Source of the DNA: a virus
DNA length: 64,000 nucleotides
Virus record (IMG/VR): IMGVR_UViG_3300013137_001826
Location: 1 to 64,000 of that record
Reading direction: 5' to 3' (one strand)
The notes under the pieces were generated by a model. It searched no databases. It had not been told where the DNA came from and saw only the letters and a list, made by a program, of their open reading frames with translations. Numbering within the stretch: position 1 is the first letter of the stretch; each line of letters begins with the position of its first letter. Shown piece by piece: positions 25,824 through 35,356 of the stretch. The position numbers and the translations under genes are program-made.

Positions 25824-27452
25824 ATGAATCAAACATTAGAACAACGAATAAAGTCATTGGATCTTAAGCAGAATGCTATTAAGATCCTTATCAATTCTTT
25901 CTATGGTGCGTTTGGAAATCGCTATTTTTACTTCCACAATAATGATATTGCTCAGTCCATCACCCTACAGGGTCAGGACCTCATCAAGTTCTCGATCAAG
26001 GCAATAAACCACTACTTCATGAACATGTGGCACCTTGATACCGAACTTCACGAGAAGCTCGGTATCTTGGGAAGACCGATTTCGAAGATCGAAAAGGAAG
26101 CAGCAATTTACACCGACACCGATTCCATTTATTCCTGCATTGAGTACGCAATCAATTCAATTCAGAGAGATCTAAACTTGACCGATCAAGAAGCTTTGCA
26201 GTTCTGCTTGGACGTCAATGCTTACAGACTTCACGAGTACTTCGAACGCTGTTTCGAAAAGTACGCTCAGCATTTCAACACGAAAAATCACCAGAACTTC
26301 GAGCTCGAAAACATATCTCGCGCAGGAATTTGGGTAGCAAAGAAAAAGTACATTCTTGAGGTTGCTTCCAAAGGAACCAAGCTTCTTCCGAAACCGTACC
26401 TCATGATCAAGGGTCTCGAAGCTATTCAATCCTCGTATCCTATCTGGGCTCGCCAGAACTTGCAAAAAATTTACTGGATCCTCCTGGCAAAAGGTTACGA
26501 TCTCGATTTCGAAAACGATCTCATTCCGGTGATGAAAGCAATGAAAGCCGAAATGGAACAGATGCTCATCGACGAAATAGCATTCAATTTTTCCGTAAGA
26601 GTTTACGAGGAACACCTCAGAAGCTTGCTTCCATTGGTGATGGAAAAAGGAATGCCGATTTACGGCAGAGCTTCAGCTTATCACAATCACGTGATTCAAA
26701 AGACAAACAATCAGAAGTATCCGTTGATTCGTAGCGGTTCCAAGATCAAATTCTACTACGCTGCGAATAACGAATACGATTTCGACGTTTTCGCCTATGC
26801 ACCAGGAGCTTTTCCGGAATTCGCAATGCCTATCGATCGCGAGCAGCAATTCTTCCGTCTCATAGTCGAACCCATAAACAAGCTTCTCTTAGCCATGGGA
26901 TTCAGCAAATTGAATTCGAAGTTAATTCGTCATATCGAGATAATAAAACCCAGGAGCAGAACGAAAGCTTTCACTAACGACGAAACGTATCCACTGTACA
27001 CGGTGCATTCGGAAACTCTCGATTTCACTCCTATTCCGGAAAGTGTTCAGCATTTCGTTGGAAATCCGGACGTAACCATACCGCCAGATCTGTTTCCGAT
27101 ATTCATTTCGTCGATCACGACGTACGGTCTTTCGACAGTTATCGTTTCAAAGCACGAATTGCAAAAGTACCGTGAACGTATAGCGAAGAAAAAAGGAATA
27201 ACGATTACCGATCCTTTTGAAACTCCGTACGATGAGATGGTGATAGTTCTCGAACAGAACGGTTGGGAAAAATCCTGGGGAGACGATAACTGGGTAAAAT
27301 CGAAAGCTAAGAATAAGGAAGCTAACACAGGTATATCGACGAAAGCTGCGTATTTAAGGGTCATGAAGATCTTACAGAAGAAAATGGTCACTCCGTACAC
27401 AGCAGAAGAATTAGCGGAACACGAAGAAGAATTAAGAAGAGGTATTGAATAA
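25824..27452 (+). CDS. 43: Family B DNA polymerase, C-terminal half (split gp43)
   Basis: 542 residues. It begins just before motif B (KILINSFYGAFGN) and contains motif C (YTDTDSIY), thumb and C-terminus. The exonuclease domain and motif A are absent and are not encoded upstream, where the opposite strand carries other genes. This matches the split 43A/43B arrangement known in some T4-like phages. The start ATG is 15-20 residues before motif B, with no clear Shine-Dalgarno. Its stop overlaps the primase start (TAATG). Confidence 0.85.
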   Translation: MNQTLEQRIKSLDLKQNAIKILINSFYGAFGNRYFYFHNNDIAQSITLQGQDLIKFSIKAINHYFMNMWHLDTELHEKLGILGRPISKIEKEAAIYTDTDSIYSCIEYAINSIQRDLNLTDQEALQFCLDVNAYRLHEYFERCFEKYAQHFNTKNHQNFELENISRAGIWVAKKKYILEVASKGTKLLPKPYLMIKGLEAIQSSYPIWARQNLQKIYWILLAKGYDLDFENDLIPVMKAMKAEMEQMLIDEIAFNFSVRVYEEHLRSLLPLVMEKGMPIYGRASAYHNHVIQKTNNQKYPLIRSGSKIKFYYAANNEYDFDVFAYAPGAFPEFAMPIDREQQFFRLIVEPINKLLLAMGFSKLNSKLIRHIEIIKPRSRTKAFTNDETYPLYTVHSETLDFTPIPESVQHFVGNPDVTIPPDLFPIFISSITTYGLSTVIVSKHELQKYRERIAKKKGITITDPFETPYDEMVIVLEQNGWEKSWGDDNWVKSKAKNKEANTGISTKAAYLRVMKILQKKMVTPYTAEELAEHEEELRRGIE

Positions 27453-28573
27453 TGCAAAGGGAAGAGGTAGTACAATTCATTCGAGTCGTTCTCACCAAAA
27501 GATTTCACGATAATTTCGAGAAGCAAAAAATAGATGACTCCAACGATCGCAAGCTTAATTTTGCTTGTCCGATCTGTGGAGACTCGCACAAAAAGGCTTC
27601 TAAGAAAAGGGGCAACCTCTATTTCGATACGGAAGCTTACAAGTGCTTTAATGACGGTTGCATGGCATACATGTCCCTTGGTGAGTTCGTTGCCAAGATG
27701 AGTCGCGAGCTTGGAATAATGCTTCCGAGCTTCGTAGCCGAAATGGAATACAAACCGATCAGGATAAAAAGGACGGAGAAGCCATTCCTTCGATTCATGA
27801 CGTCGGACACCAGCGAGTTAATCACGATACCTGAGGTCATCAATCGTTTCAGCCTAGTACGACTCGATCAAACCGAAAATCATCCGAATGCAGTATCGTA
27901 CGTGAAGGGAAGGAACCTTCACCTCATAGAGGATTACGGTGACTTCCTGTACACGGACAACTCCGACAATAAGATACTTATCTTCAACTTTGACCGGCGA
28001 TCTGGGAAGATCCTGGGATTCTCAATGAGGAGCCTCGATCCAAAGGCTGAACGCAAGTACATTATCAAATCGTACACGGACCTGGCAAGCATATTCATAC
28101 AGAGGGAAATCGACCACGATCTAGTGGAAGATGCGAATTACCTCAACAATTACTTCAACATTCTCAATGTAGATTTTGCAAAACCGATCTGTTTGACCGA
28201 GGGGCAGTTCGATTCGATGTTCGTCAGGAACTGCATAGCTACGACTGGAGTGACGAAAGCAAGAAGCATACTTCCTTCTCTTGGAGCGAAGGCAGGTCTC
28301 AGGATACTGTTCGATAAGGATAAGGGCGGAAAGGACGAGATGATGAACCTAATAAAGCAAGGTTACTCGGTTCTGTTATGGAATAAGATACTATCCTACC
28401 TTAAGAAGATGTGCCAGACCGACTCGGATCTCATTCAGATAACTTCGATCAAGGACATCAACGATCTGTTCAATTTCATCAGGGCAAGAAGGCCAAACTT
28501 CACGATAGCGGAATTCAACGACTGGCTAGAACATTACTTCAGCGACAGTCCATTCGACATCGCATACCTTTAA
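27452..28573 (+). CDS. 61: DNA primase (gp61-like)
   Basis: 373 residues. The N-terminal zinc-binding domain reads FACPICGDSHKK and YKCFNDGCMAYMS. A Toprim-type core follows (ICLTEGQFDSMF, later LRILFDKDKGG), as in T4 gp61. It makes RNA primers at the fork with the gp41 helicase. TAATG-coupled to the polymerase fragment. Confidence 0.8.
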   Translation: MQREEVVQFIRVVLTKRFHDNFEKQKIDDSNDRKLNFACPICGDSHKKASKKRGNLYFDTEAYKCFNDGCMAYMSLGEFVAKMSRELGIMLPSFVAEMEYKPIRIKRTEKPFLRFMTSDTSELITIPEVINRFSLVRLDQTENHPNAVSYVKGRNLHLIEDYGDFLYTDNSDNKILIFNFDRRSGKILGFSMRSLDPKAERKYIIKSYTDLASIFIQREIDHDLVEDANYLNNYFNILNVDFAKPICLTEGQFDSMFVRNCIATTGVTKARSILPSLGAKAGLRILFDKDKGGKDEMMNLIKQGYSVLLWNKILSYLKKMCQTDSDLIQITSIKDINDLFNFIRARRPNFTIAEFNDWLEHYFSDSPFDIAYL

Positions 28574-28592
28574 GAATTGACACGAACCAATT

Positions 28593-28604
28593 GGATAAAT
28601 AATT
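28593..28604 (+). promoter_or_regulatory. Late promoter-like GGATAAATAATT
   Basis: 18 nt before the ATG of the HNH gene at 28622. Confidence 0.45.
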
Positions 28605-28621
28605 CCAAATAATAGGTTCGA

Positions 28622-29323
28622 ATGCCAGCTAAAATACTTTTCCGGGAGAATATTACGTCTGAAGTTATCAGATTATACGTAGATGAATTTTTTAATTGTT
28701 GTCAAATAGCTCGAAATTTGCATTTGAAACCCCATCAAGTTACTACCATATTAAAACGTAATGAAATAGCAATTGAAAAAATTGAAAAAAAGTCCAACCG
28801 AAAATATCGTAATCTAACGGACTCTACAAAAGATAAAATATCTAAAAGTTTACTCGGAAAACCTAGTGGCAGGTTAGGTAAAAGTATGTCACTTAGACAT
28901 AAATATAATAATATCAAGTCTCAATTGAGAATGCCAACGCTAAAATTGGAACAGTATTCAAATTATGATAAACTTAGATTTATTTTTCAATGGATTTGCC
29001 CATTACGAACTAGTAAAACTAACGATGAAAATTACGATTATGGGCAATCATATATTGAAAAGTTTATAGAAAAATTCTACAATGATGAGTATTTCAATGA
29101 ATTATATGATTCTTGGGTAAACACTAATAACAATAAGTTAATACGCCCAACCATAGACCATATAATTCCTAGAGCTAGAGGCGGAACTAATCATTTAGAT
29201 AATCTACAGATTTTATCGTGGTTTGAAAATAGAGCCAAGGGAGATATGACCGAAGAGGAATGGAAACTCTTTAAGATAAATCATAATATCACGTGCGATC
29301 TTTTTAGACTTTCTGATAAATAG
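28622..29323 (+). CDS. Free-standing HNH homing endonuclease
   Basis: 233 residues. PTIDHIIPRARGGTNHLDNL then WFENRAKGDMT is the HNH core with the trailing N-x-R-x-K motif. The N-terminal half carries a helix-turn-helix-like segment (QIARNLHLKPHQVTTILKR) and a NUMOD3-like repeat (KDKISKSLLGKPSGRLGKS). AT-rich codons contrast with the neighbouring primase. It lies intergenic between primase and gp4-like genes. Confidence 0.85.
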   Translation: MPAKILFRENITSEVIRLYVDEFFNCCQIARNLHLKPHQVTTILKRNEIAIEKIEKKSNRKYRNLTDSTKDKISKSLLGKPSGRLGKSMSLRHKYNNIKSQLRMPTLKLEQYSNYDKLRFIFQWICPLRTSKTNDENYDYGQSYIEKFIEKFYNDEYFNELYDSWVNTNNNKLIRPTIDHIIPRARGGTNHLDNLQILSWFENRAKGDMTEEEWKLFKINHNITCDLFRLSDK

Positions 29324-29327
29324 TATT

Positions 29328-29840
29328 GTGCACACACCTAAAACTAATACGATCAAAGATTTTCTAAAACCTAGAAATGGCTTGCGCCTTCCTAGACAGG
29401 GTTATTATAAGCCAATTTATCCAGAAAAATATATAGGACGTTTAGATCAAATTATTTTTCGAAGTTCTTGGGAATTTCGATTCTTGAAATGGTGTGATTT
29501 GAATCCACAGATCAAAAATTATGCTAGTGAACCGATTCCAATTCCATTTTTTAATCCGCTAGACAAAAGAGTTCATAAATATTATGTAGATTTCTACGTT
29601 AAGATAATTGGGCAAGACGGAAAGGAAAGTGAATACTTATTAGAGGTGAAGCCCAATAAGTACATAACTCCCCCGAAAGCTCCAGAACGAATGACGGACA
29701 AGCAGACCGCAAATTACGTTTGGGCTGCAAAACAGTACATAGTGAATCAGGCGAAATTCGAAGCTGCCAAAGCGTTTGCTGAGCAAAAGGGAGTTAAATT
29801 CGGGATCATTACTGAAAACTTTCTGTTCAAATCCATATAA
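29328..29840 (+). CDS. 4: Head completion protein (gp4/gp50-like nuclease fold)
   Basis: 170 residues from a GTG. IIFRSSWEFRFLKWCDLNP, then KYYVDFYVKI and EYLLEVKPNKYITPP give the TnsA/PD-(D/E)xK-like layout (E, D, E-x-K) of the gp4 head-completion family, thought to trim DNA ends protruding from filled heads. The GTG start is 4 nt after the HNH stop; the 5' 300 bp are AT-rich, perhaps co-converted with the endonuclease gene. Confidence 0.75.
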   Translation: MHTPKTNTIKDFLKPRNGLRLPRQGYYKPIYPEKYIGRLDQIIFRSSWEFRFLKWCDLNPQIKNYASEPIPIPFFNPLDKRVHKYYVDFYVKIIGQDGKESEYLLEVKPNKYITPPKAPERMTDKQTANYVWAAKQYIVNQAKFEAAKAFAEQKGVKFGIITENFLFKSI

Positions 29841-29848
29841 AAGAAGTA

Positions 29849-30508
29849 ATGAAACTTAAAGTCATAAAAGAGTTCACAGATACCGGCGAAATCGCACCGT
29901 TTCCAGAAGAGGGAACAGCGTACTATTTCGATAACGATAGGGTGCAAATCAATTACGCTAGGCTAATTCCAGGATACTTTTACACGTTCGTTTCGGTTTC
30001 GTCATTCTCGGAGGACGATCTTCCGAGTCTTGACGAGTACCAAGTTGGACTGCTTGATGGAAGGAAGCCGAAAAAACCGTACTTCGATAGAAGGCCGATC
30101 ATTCTGTCGCTTGGACAGGAGGGGCCAATGGAAGTCGGGTTGAACGTCAAGCTAATGCCGTTTAACTTAAGGAGATGGTTTCTTCAGAAGTATTTGAAGC
30201 ACATATTTCCGACGATGCTAAAGCTCGTGGATAGCACTGGCGATCTGGCGCATGTGAACAACCGTATAAGAATGCAAGAATCTGCACCCTTGCATTCCAT
30301 CAATCGACAATTCGTAAAGACTGCTTCCGAACAAACGGGTCTTAAATTAGAATTCCTGGTTGATAAATATACAAGAGGTGAGATGGGGAATCCATTAGCT
30401 CTAATCGATTGGGACCAAATTATTAAAATGGGTCGATGCAATTACATGCACGATAAATCAATCGCTTCTAAAACTCCAATCTTCTACTTCTTGACAAAAT
30501 TTACATGA
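29849..30508 (+). CDS. Conserved-looking structural/packaging-region protein
   Basis: 219 residues. It contains PGYFYTFVSVSSF and YFDRRPIILSLGQEG then NVKLMPFNLRRWFLQKYL, a pattern recalling a widespread small virion-associated family of T4-like phages that I cannot name with certainty. Placement between gp4-like and portal genes suggests head or neck assembly. Confidence 0.55.
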   Translation: MKLKVIKEFTDTGEIAPFPEEGTAYYFDNDRVQINYARLIPGYFYTFVSVSSFSEDDLPSLDEYQVGLLDGRKPKKPYFDRRPIILSLGQEGPMEVGLNVKLMPFNLRRWFLQKYLKHIFPTMLKLVDSTGDLAHVNNRIRMQESAPLHSINRQFVKTASEQTGLKLEFLVDKYTRGEMGNPLALIDWDQIIKMGRCNYMHDKSIASKTPIFYFLTKFT

Positions 30509-30514
30509 TAATGC

Positions 30515-32209
30515 ATGGCAGGATTTTTAGAAGGTAACCCAATGAAATCGCTCAAGTCCAGGTTAACGGAATTGAGCAGGTTCGGCCTTAAATACGATGA
30601 CCTCCTCATTAAGAACTCTCAGGCGATCGGTTTTATCGAAAGCCAATTGGGAGGATCAGGCGGAGGCTTCGCAACCGACGATTTAATGAGGGCCACCGTA
30701 GCCCTAGCAGATACCACTTCGGCACTGAAGACGAAGGCTATCGCCTTCTTTCAGATGGATTACGTTACGAAACGTGAACGTTTGAGGGACATAGCTTCCA
30801 GTGGAGAAATCGAGTTCGTTCTCGAAACAATAACAGACGATGCAATCGTTTACGATCCGGACAATCGCTTCTGTTATGCGAACGACCTTATCGGAGAAAT
30901 GCAGTACCTCGGAGACAACAAAAAGAACCGTCTCGAGTACCAAGAACGTATCGTCAATGCTTACAATACAGCATTCTCGAAAATTTACAGTCGCTGGGGA
31001 TTCGATCAAGGAATTTCTGCATGGCAGTACTTCTACCAGTGGTTGATCGAGGGACACCTAACGTTCGAAATCATTTACGATAACATTCTGAAGCCAACCG
31101 AGATCATCGGTTTCAAGGAACTTGACCCGGCAAGCCTCTATCCGGAACTGAAAAAGGATAATGAGGGCAAGATGGTCCTCATGTGGTCCCAGCGTGATCC
31201 TCTTACTAAGCAAATAAGAACATTAGCCGACTCACAGATCATTTACATATCGTACTCGAATCACATGAGGACGAAACGTGTAAGCTTCGTTGAACGTTTG
31301 GTGAGATCTTTCAACATGTTGAGGATCATTGAGCACTCGAAGGTCATTTGGCACACGATGCATGCTCCAATTCGATTGGTTACTACCGTTCCTATCGGAA
31401 CCAAGTCAATGCAGAAAGCCAAGGAGGACGTTCGTGAGTTCACGAACACCCTGAAGGAAGATATTTACTTCGACGGCGAATCTGGCGAACTGAAAGTCGA
31501 CGGAAAGCCGAGCATTCTGTTCTACAAGAACTACGTCGTTCCAGTAAATGACCAGCAACAGCAAGTAAAGATAGAACCTTTGGAATATGTCGGTCCAAAC
31601 CTGTCCGGTTCAGAACTCTTGAAGTACTTTCATGAAAAACTGAAGATGGACTCGAAAATTCCTAACTCCAGGTACACTGAGGGGGGCGGAACGTTCACCT
31701 TGTCAACGGAAGGTATTTCCAGGGAAGAAATTCGCTACAACAAATTCATTTTGCGTTTGCGTTCAGCTTACAAGGAGCTCATCACGAAACCTTTGTACTT
31801 GCAAATGTGCATGGACGTGAAGGAATTGAGAAATGATCCAAAATTCAAGAACTCTATTGGCGTAACTTGGTACGATGATAACGTATTCGAGGAAATCAAG
31901 AATCAGGATCTCCTGAACAAGAGGATCGCAGCAATCAACGCTCTCAAAGCAATCACTAATGACGAGAACAAGTCGTACTTCTCTTCCGACTTCTTGGTAA
32001 GGGAATACTTGAAGCTTAGCGATCAGGTAATTCAAAAGAATGCCGATTACTTGGCTAAATCAAAGGGTAAAACGTCTGAGGGACAACCAGCAGAGGTCGA
32101 AGTTCCAGCTGGAGGTCCTCTTCCAACCCCGGCTCCTCCACCGGAAAATCCTGAAGAAGCTGGTGGCGAAACCAAGAGCGAAATGGGAACTCCAGAAGGA
32201 GGTCTCTAA
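30515..32209 (+). CDS. 20: Portal vertex protein (gp20-like)
   Basis: 564 residues, near the T4 gp20 length (524). Typical features are EIEFVLETITDDAIVYD near the N-terminus, DQGISAWQYFYQWLIEGHL, the TLSTEGISREEIRYNKFI segment with the clip/stem helices, and a Pro/Gly-rich acidic tail. It forms the dodecameric DNA entry channel. A terminator follows 21 bp after the stop. The usual downstream capsid genes (67, 68, 21, 22, 23) are not in this window. Confidence 0.85.
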   Translation: MAGFLEGNPMKSLKSRLTELSRFGLKYDDLLIKNSQAIGFIESQLGGSGGGFATDDLMRATVALADTTSALKTKAIAFFQMDYVTKRERLRDIASSGEIEFVLETITDDAIVYDPDNRFCYANDLIGEMQYLGDNKKNRLEYQERIVNAYNTAFSKIYSRWGFDQGISAWQYFYQWLIEGHLTFEIIYDNILKPTEIIGFKELDPASLYPELKKDNEGKMVLMWSQRDPLTKQIRTLADSQIIYISYSNHMRTKRVSFVERLVRSFNMLRIIEHSKVIWHTMHAPIRLVTTVPIGTKSMQKAKEDVREFTNTLKEDIYFDGESGELKVDGKPSILFYKNYVVPVNDQQQQVKIEPLEYVGPNLSGSELLKYFHEKLKMDSKIPNSRYTEGGGTFTLSTEGISREEIRYNKFILRLRSAYKELITKPLYLQMCMDVKELRNDPKFKNSIGVTWYDDNVFEEIKNQDLLNKRIAAINALKAITNDENKSYFSSDFLVREYLKLSDQVIQKNADYLAKSKGKTSEGQPAEVEVPAGGPLPTPAPPPENPEEAGGETKSEMGTPEGGL

Positions 32210-32230
32210 TGGGAGCAAAGAAACAAGGTA

Positions 32231-32266
32231 AAAAAAGCAGGACGAGATATTCGTTCTGCCATTTTT
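32231..32266. terminator. Rho-independent terminator after the portal gene
   Basis: AAAAAA, then stem GCAGGACGA / TCGTTCTGC with loop GATAT (9 bp, one G-U), then CATTTTT. It lies between the convergent portal and gp25-like genes and has A/T runs on both sides, so it may serve both strands. Confidence 0.85.
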
Positions 32267-32336
32267 ATGAGCACTAACCTTAATAAGTTGGGTAAATTCA
32301 AACAGCCGAATCACGTGGTGAAGGCTGATCCGGAGG

Positions 32337-32711
32337 TTAATCCTCGTACAGGGCTGCAAACGACCTCTTGCCATTGATAGAAATATCCAGGCCCAATCCG
32401 ACCTTGAACATGTCGGAAACATCGTCCAAATTGAATGCGGTTGGAACTATTTCGTACTGCTTTGCTAGCATAACGTAGTTCTGTATCTGTTCGGACGCTT
32501 CTTTTTCCAATAAGTCTATTGGGTATCCCTCGAATTCGAAAAGGTACTTAGTTGCGTCCAACCCAAACATCGGTTCTCCCAAAACTTCTCCCTTTTTCGT
32601 CAGGATCGTCATTCGAACTTGCGTAATGGTGTTCTCGATGTCGTTTTTTGACTCGAAAACGTCCGCTATGAAGTTCGGATCGGTTGCTTCCCTGAAATAG
32701 AAATCTGTCAT
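32337..32711 (-). CDS. 25: Baseplate wedge protein (gp25-like)
   Basis: 124 residues, matching gp25 (132 aa). ITQVRMTILTKKGEVLGEP-MFG is the conserved gp25/GpW core, ending GLGLDISINGKRSF. gp25 pairs with gp6 and gp53 in wedge assembly and has sheath-like homologs in all contractile systems. 1-bp overlap with the upstream gene. Confidence 0.75.
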   Translation of the reverse strand: MTDFYFREATDPNFIADVFESKNDIENTITQVRMTILTKKGEVLGEPMFGLDATKYLFEFEGYPIDLLEKEASEQIQNYVMLAKQYEIVPTAFNLDDVSDMFKVGLGLDISINGKRSFAALYED

Positions 32712-33445
32712 TAGAAGTGGACTAAGTAGAGCCAGTCAGGCGTATTTTCGCCCTTCATCATTTCCAAAACTGCCGTGAATTCAGCATCAGCCTTGGTGAC
32801 GAAGGTATTGTAATTAGGTCTGATACCTCCAGGTAGGTTGAAGTCAAAACTAGTGAGCAATTCTCCCAATCTTACTTTTGCTTTTGCCCTGGTGTACCTC
32901 TGGAACATTTCGTCCTCGTAAAGGTACTGCTCGTCGATTTTCTTAGCCACTTGCATGACCATTTTGGTTGTTGGCGTTCTACCCGTTATGGAAACGCACT
33001 TGGTGTTCTTATTGTAATCGAATGCTATCGTATCAAGAATGAAATTCTTCGTGATGTCAAGGAATGAGAATAGAACCGTACGATACACCAGAGATTCTCC
33101 AATGAATGGAGTCAAAAAGACTTCGGATCCGATGAATTTGTTGTCCGCGAAGTCACAGTCAATGGTTCCGAATATGGAATTTCCCTTAGGTTCCTTTACT
33201 TCATAAACGAACTGAACGCAGTCCGGCATTCTGATGGTACGGGACTGTTTGAACCTATCGTTCGAAAGAAGTTCGTTCGGTATGAGCAAGTATCGAGGCT
33301 CTACCGCATGTCTCCAATTATCGTAGAAGTACCGTTCGGCGTTAATAATGACACGTTCTATTTCCGCATCCGGGATCGAATACGGCAGAGCCTTTGCCAA
33401 GGTAAGTTCGTTCTTGATGTCAATTAAAAGTTCGGCTCTTGTCAT
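32711..33445 (-). CDS. Hypothetical virion-associated protein
   Basis: 244 residues. The N-terminal helices (IPDAEIERVIINAERYFYDN) are followed by RYLLIPNELLSNDRFKQSR and RTIRMPDCVQFVYEV; the C-terminus is helical. Probably structural by position next to gp25; family not recognised. Confidence 0.5.
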   Translation of the reverse strand: MTRAELLIDIKNELTLAKALPYSIPDAEIERVIINAERYFYDNWRHAVEPRYLLIPNELLSNDRFKQSRTIRMPDCVQFVYEVKEPKGNSIFGTIDCDFADNKFIGSEVFLTPFIGESLVYRTVLFSFLDITKNFILDTIAFDYNKNTKCVSITGRTPTTKMVMQVAKKIDEQYLYEDEMFQRYTRAKAKVRLGELLTSFDFNLPGGIRPNYNTFVTKADAEFTAVLEMMKGENTPDWLYLVHF

Positions 33446-33458
33446 TACGTTAGTATTT

Positions 33459-33923
33459 TTATTCTTCTGATCCTGGAGCTGCCATTGGCTGCCCTGCTGG
33501 GTTTCCGCCTATTCCTGGAGTGTTCTGAGCAGCCTGTGTTGCGGTCGGAGCGGCGGTTGTCGTTTGTGTAGTAGACTTCGCCTGCTCTGCTGCTAATTGC
33601 TGTTCGAACTGATTCTCTTGTAACCGCAGATCGTTGTAATCCTTCTGTGCCTTAGTTAAAGTTTCCAAAGCTTGCTGGATCTTCGGCTTCAGAGCGTTCA
33701 ACTGAGTTACGATAGCATTCACATCCTCATTTATAGGATTTTCGACAGTTGCCGAATAGTCGGGCTTGTTTGTGGTTAGAGTAGTTAAATCCGCTCTTTT
33801 GACCTGGTCCACGAACTTTTCCTTCTTCTGTGGGTCGACGTTATCGCCTTTCAGAGCAGTTTTTGGATCCTGCAAGGTGTCTGTTTTTGCGAACTGGTCG
33901 AAATTCATTACTTTATCTGACAT
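33459..33923 (-). CDS. Coiled-coil protein with N-terminal NFDQFAK motif
   Basis: 154 residues. It starts MSDKVMNFDQFAKTD, a further F-x-x-F motif of the targeting type, followed by a coiled coil (TQLNALKPKIQQALETLTKA) and an Ala/Thr/Gln-rich tail. It may be a scaffold-like or internal head protein. A late motif lies upstream. Confidence 0.5.
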   Translation of the reverse strand: MSDKVMNFDQFAKTDTLQDPKTALKGDNVDPQKKEKFVDQVKRADLTTLTTNKPDYSATVENPINEDVNAIVTQLNALKPKIQQALETLTKAQKDYNDLRLQENQFEQQLAAEQAKSTTQTTTAAPTATQAAQNTPGIGGNPAGQPMAAPGSEE

Positions 33924-33940
33924 GTGATTCGATACTTTTT

Positions 33941-33951
33941 GTTATTTATTT
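33941..33951 (-). promoter_or_regulatory. Late promoter-like AAATAAATAAC
   Basis: 18 nt before the ATG at 33923; overlaps the end of the NMNAT-like gene. Confidence 0.5.
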
Positions 33952-34691
33952 GATCCTCCTTCTAGGTACTCAGCGAAAGATTTAACGTGCTTCTTTTTGG
34001 TCAATTCTCCAGGGTTCCGTCTGAACTGGGTCACGTTATTTGCAGGATTCAAATCCCATCTGGAATAAGGAGCAGAATTCGTCCATTGAGTAGGAATCGC
34101 TCCGAGATTGGTGCTTATTGGAGTTGGAGAAACGTTAGGGTCGGTTTCCTGATTGAACGAATCGGCTGGGATAGAATAGGTTCCGCTCGCTTCTTCGTTC
34201 ACTATTTTCCATAGTTTTTCCTTGTCCACTTGTCTTGGCAATGCCGCAAAGAATTTTTCCTTGTCCATGTTCTTAATAAATTTTCGCATGTCGGTACCAG
34301 ATACACCCTCAGGTCTCTTAGTAGTAATGCGGTTGATTTTCCCTATTCCCCCAGAAAAACGTTCGACAGTATCGAACCTGTTCATATCAGAGTCAAGAGA
34401 ATATATGTTGAGCGTGACGTCCCGGGCGTCCTTGCTTTTTCCCAACAGGTCGATGAATTCGTAGGCTGTTTTTACTGGAGAACCTTCGGCCAGGTTGATC
34501 TTCACAGATTTATCGTCCTTGAAGTACTCCTTTAGGATCTGCACGGCCATCGCTCCAGTCACGCCGTCCATTTCGATAGGAGAAACGAAGACCTGAGTCT
34601 CGTCGTTCTGCTTAGCTATCTTTTTGATGGCTTCGTAATGACCGACATGAGGTGGCTTGAACTTGCCAGTGATGATCCCGACCTTCTTCAT
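33942..34691 (-). CDS. NMNAT/cytidylyltransferase-like enzyme
   Basis: 249 residues. GIITGKFKPPHVGHYEAIKK carries the HxGH motif and GVSGTDMRKFI the ISxTxxR-type second motif, both halves of a nucleotidylyltransferase active site, as in NMN adenylyltransferases and glycerol-3-phosphate cytidylyltransferases. The tail KHVKSFAEYLEGGSNK ends in the recurrent F-x-x-(F/Y)-(I/L)-E peptide, so it may be carried in the capsid. NAD synthesis is the most natural reading with NADAR and Nudix genes present, but the substrate is not proven. Confidence 0.7.
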   Translation of the reverse strand: MKKVGIITGKFKPPHVGHYEAIKKIAKQNDETQVFVSPIEMDGVTGAMAVQILKEYFKDDKSVKINLAEGSPVKTAYEFIDLLGKSKDARDVTLNIYSLDSDMNRFDTVERFSGGIGKINRITTKRPEGVSGTDMRKFIKNMDKEKFFAALPRQVDKEKLWKIVNEEASGTYSIPADSFNQETDPNVSPTPISTNLGAIPTQWTNSAPYSRWDLNPANNVTQFRRNPGELTKKKHVKSFAEYLEGGSNK

Positions 34692-34697
34692 TCGCAG

Positions 34698-35234
34698 TTA
34701 GACTTTTAGGTTCTGTGAAGCTCTTATCAAGCATTCTGCCATGTAATGAGTGCATTCCTTTAGGAACGTCTCGTACGTTTGATTAGGATCTTCTGAGGTC
34801 TCGTAAATGTGAGCTTCTTTGATCAAAACCTCATTACAGATCTGCTTGATTGCGGTCTTTGCATTTTCCGATAACGTGTCCGGATGGTCTGAACAACCCT
34901 CGCAAGGCTGAGCCATTTCTTCAGGTTCCTTTAGCATGTCCTCTTCGTTCATTTCTTCTGTATCATCGTCCTGATCTTCTCCGATTGGAGTTTCAGAAAC
35001 GTTAGCCTGAAAATCCTGAAAGCTTTCGAAAACTTTGTGACTTTCATGATGATTCGAGGAGCCTTCTTTGTGGCTCGTTCTTTGTGTTGTCATTGATTCG
35101 CTCTTTTTTTGATTTTCGGCTGAGTCCTCACACGGAAGCTGTTCCTCAGTTAGAGTAGCGGTTTCGTCGGCAATGCCTTGACCGAACTTCTTTAATACGA
35201 ATTCAGGGAGGTTGAATTTTCCGAATTTCCCCAT
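34698..35234 (-). CDS. Acidic hypothetical protein
   Basis: 178 residues. Very acidic middle (GEDQDDDTEEMNEEDMLKE) with ESFQDFQANVSE ahead of it (another F-x-x-F-x-x-E-like site) and a pair of Cys near QPCEGCSDHP. C-terminal helices. Not recognised. Confidence 0.45.
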   Translation of the reverse strand: MGKFGKFNLPEFVLKKFGQGIADETATLTEEQLPCEDSAENQKKSESMTTQRTSHKEGSSNHHESHKVFESFQDFQANVSETPIGEDQDDDTEEMNEEDMLKEPEEMAQPCEGCSDHPDTLSENAKTAIKQICNEVLIKEAHIYETSEDPNQTYETFLKECTHYMAECLIRASQNLKV

Positions 35235-35251
35235 TTACTTCAGATATTTAT

Positions 35252-35263
35252 GGTTATTTATCC
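35252..35263 (-). promoter_or_regulatory. Late promoter GGATAAATAACC
   Basis: 18 nt before the ATG at 35234. One of several copies of the full GGATAAATAACC form. Confidence 0.55.
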
Positions 35264-35356
35264 GAAGAAGTTATCTTCTTCCGGACAAAATCCGTATAGC
35301 GTCAGCCATATTTGTTAGGGTGGAAGACTTTATGCGAGAGTAGGAAATAAGAAGGT

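Noticed and set aside
32210-32278. 22-codon frame MGAKKQGKKSRTRYS... directly after the portal stop (TAATG)
   Set aside because: It runs through the terminator hairpin, which better explains the sequence; possible but unsupported.
32267-32377. 36-codon plus-strand frame between the portal and gp25-like genes
   Set aside because: It starts directly after the terminator's T-run and overlaps the convergent gp25-like gene; no motif or ribosome site supports it.
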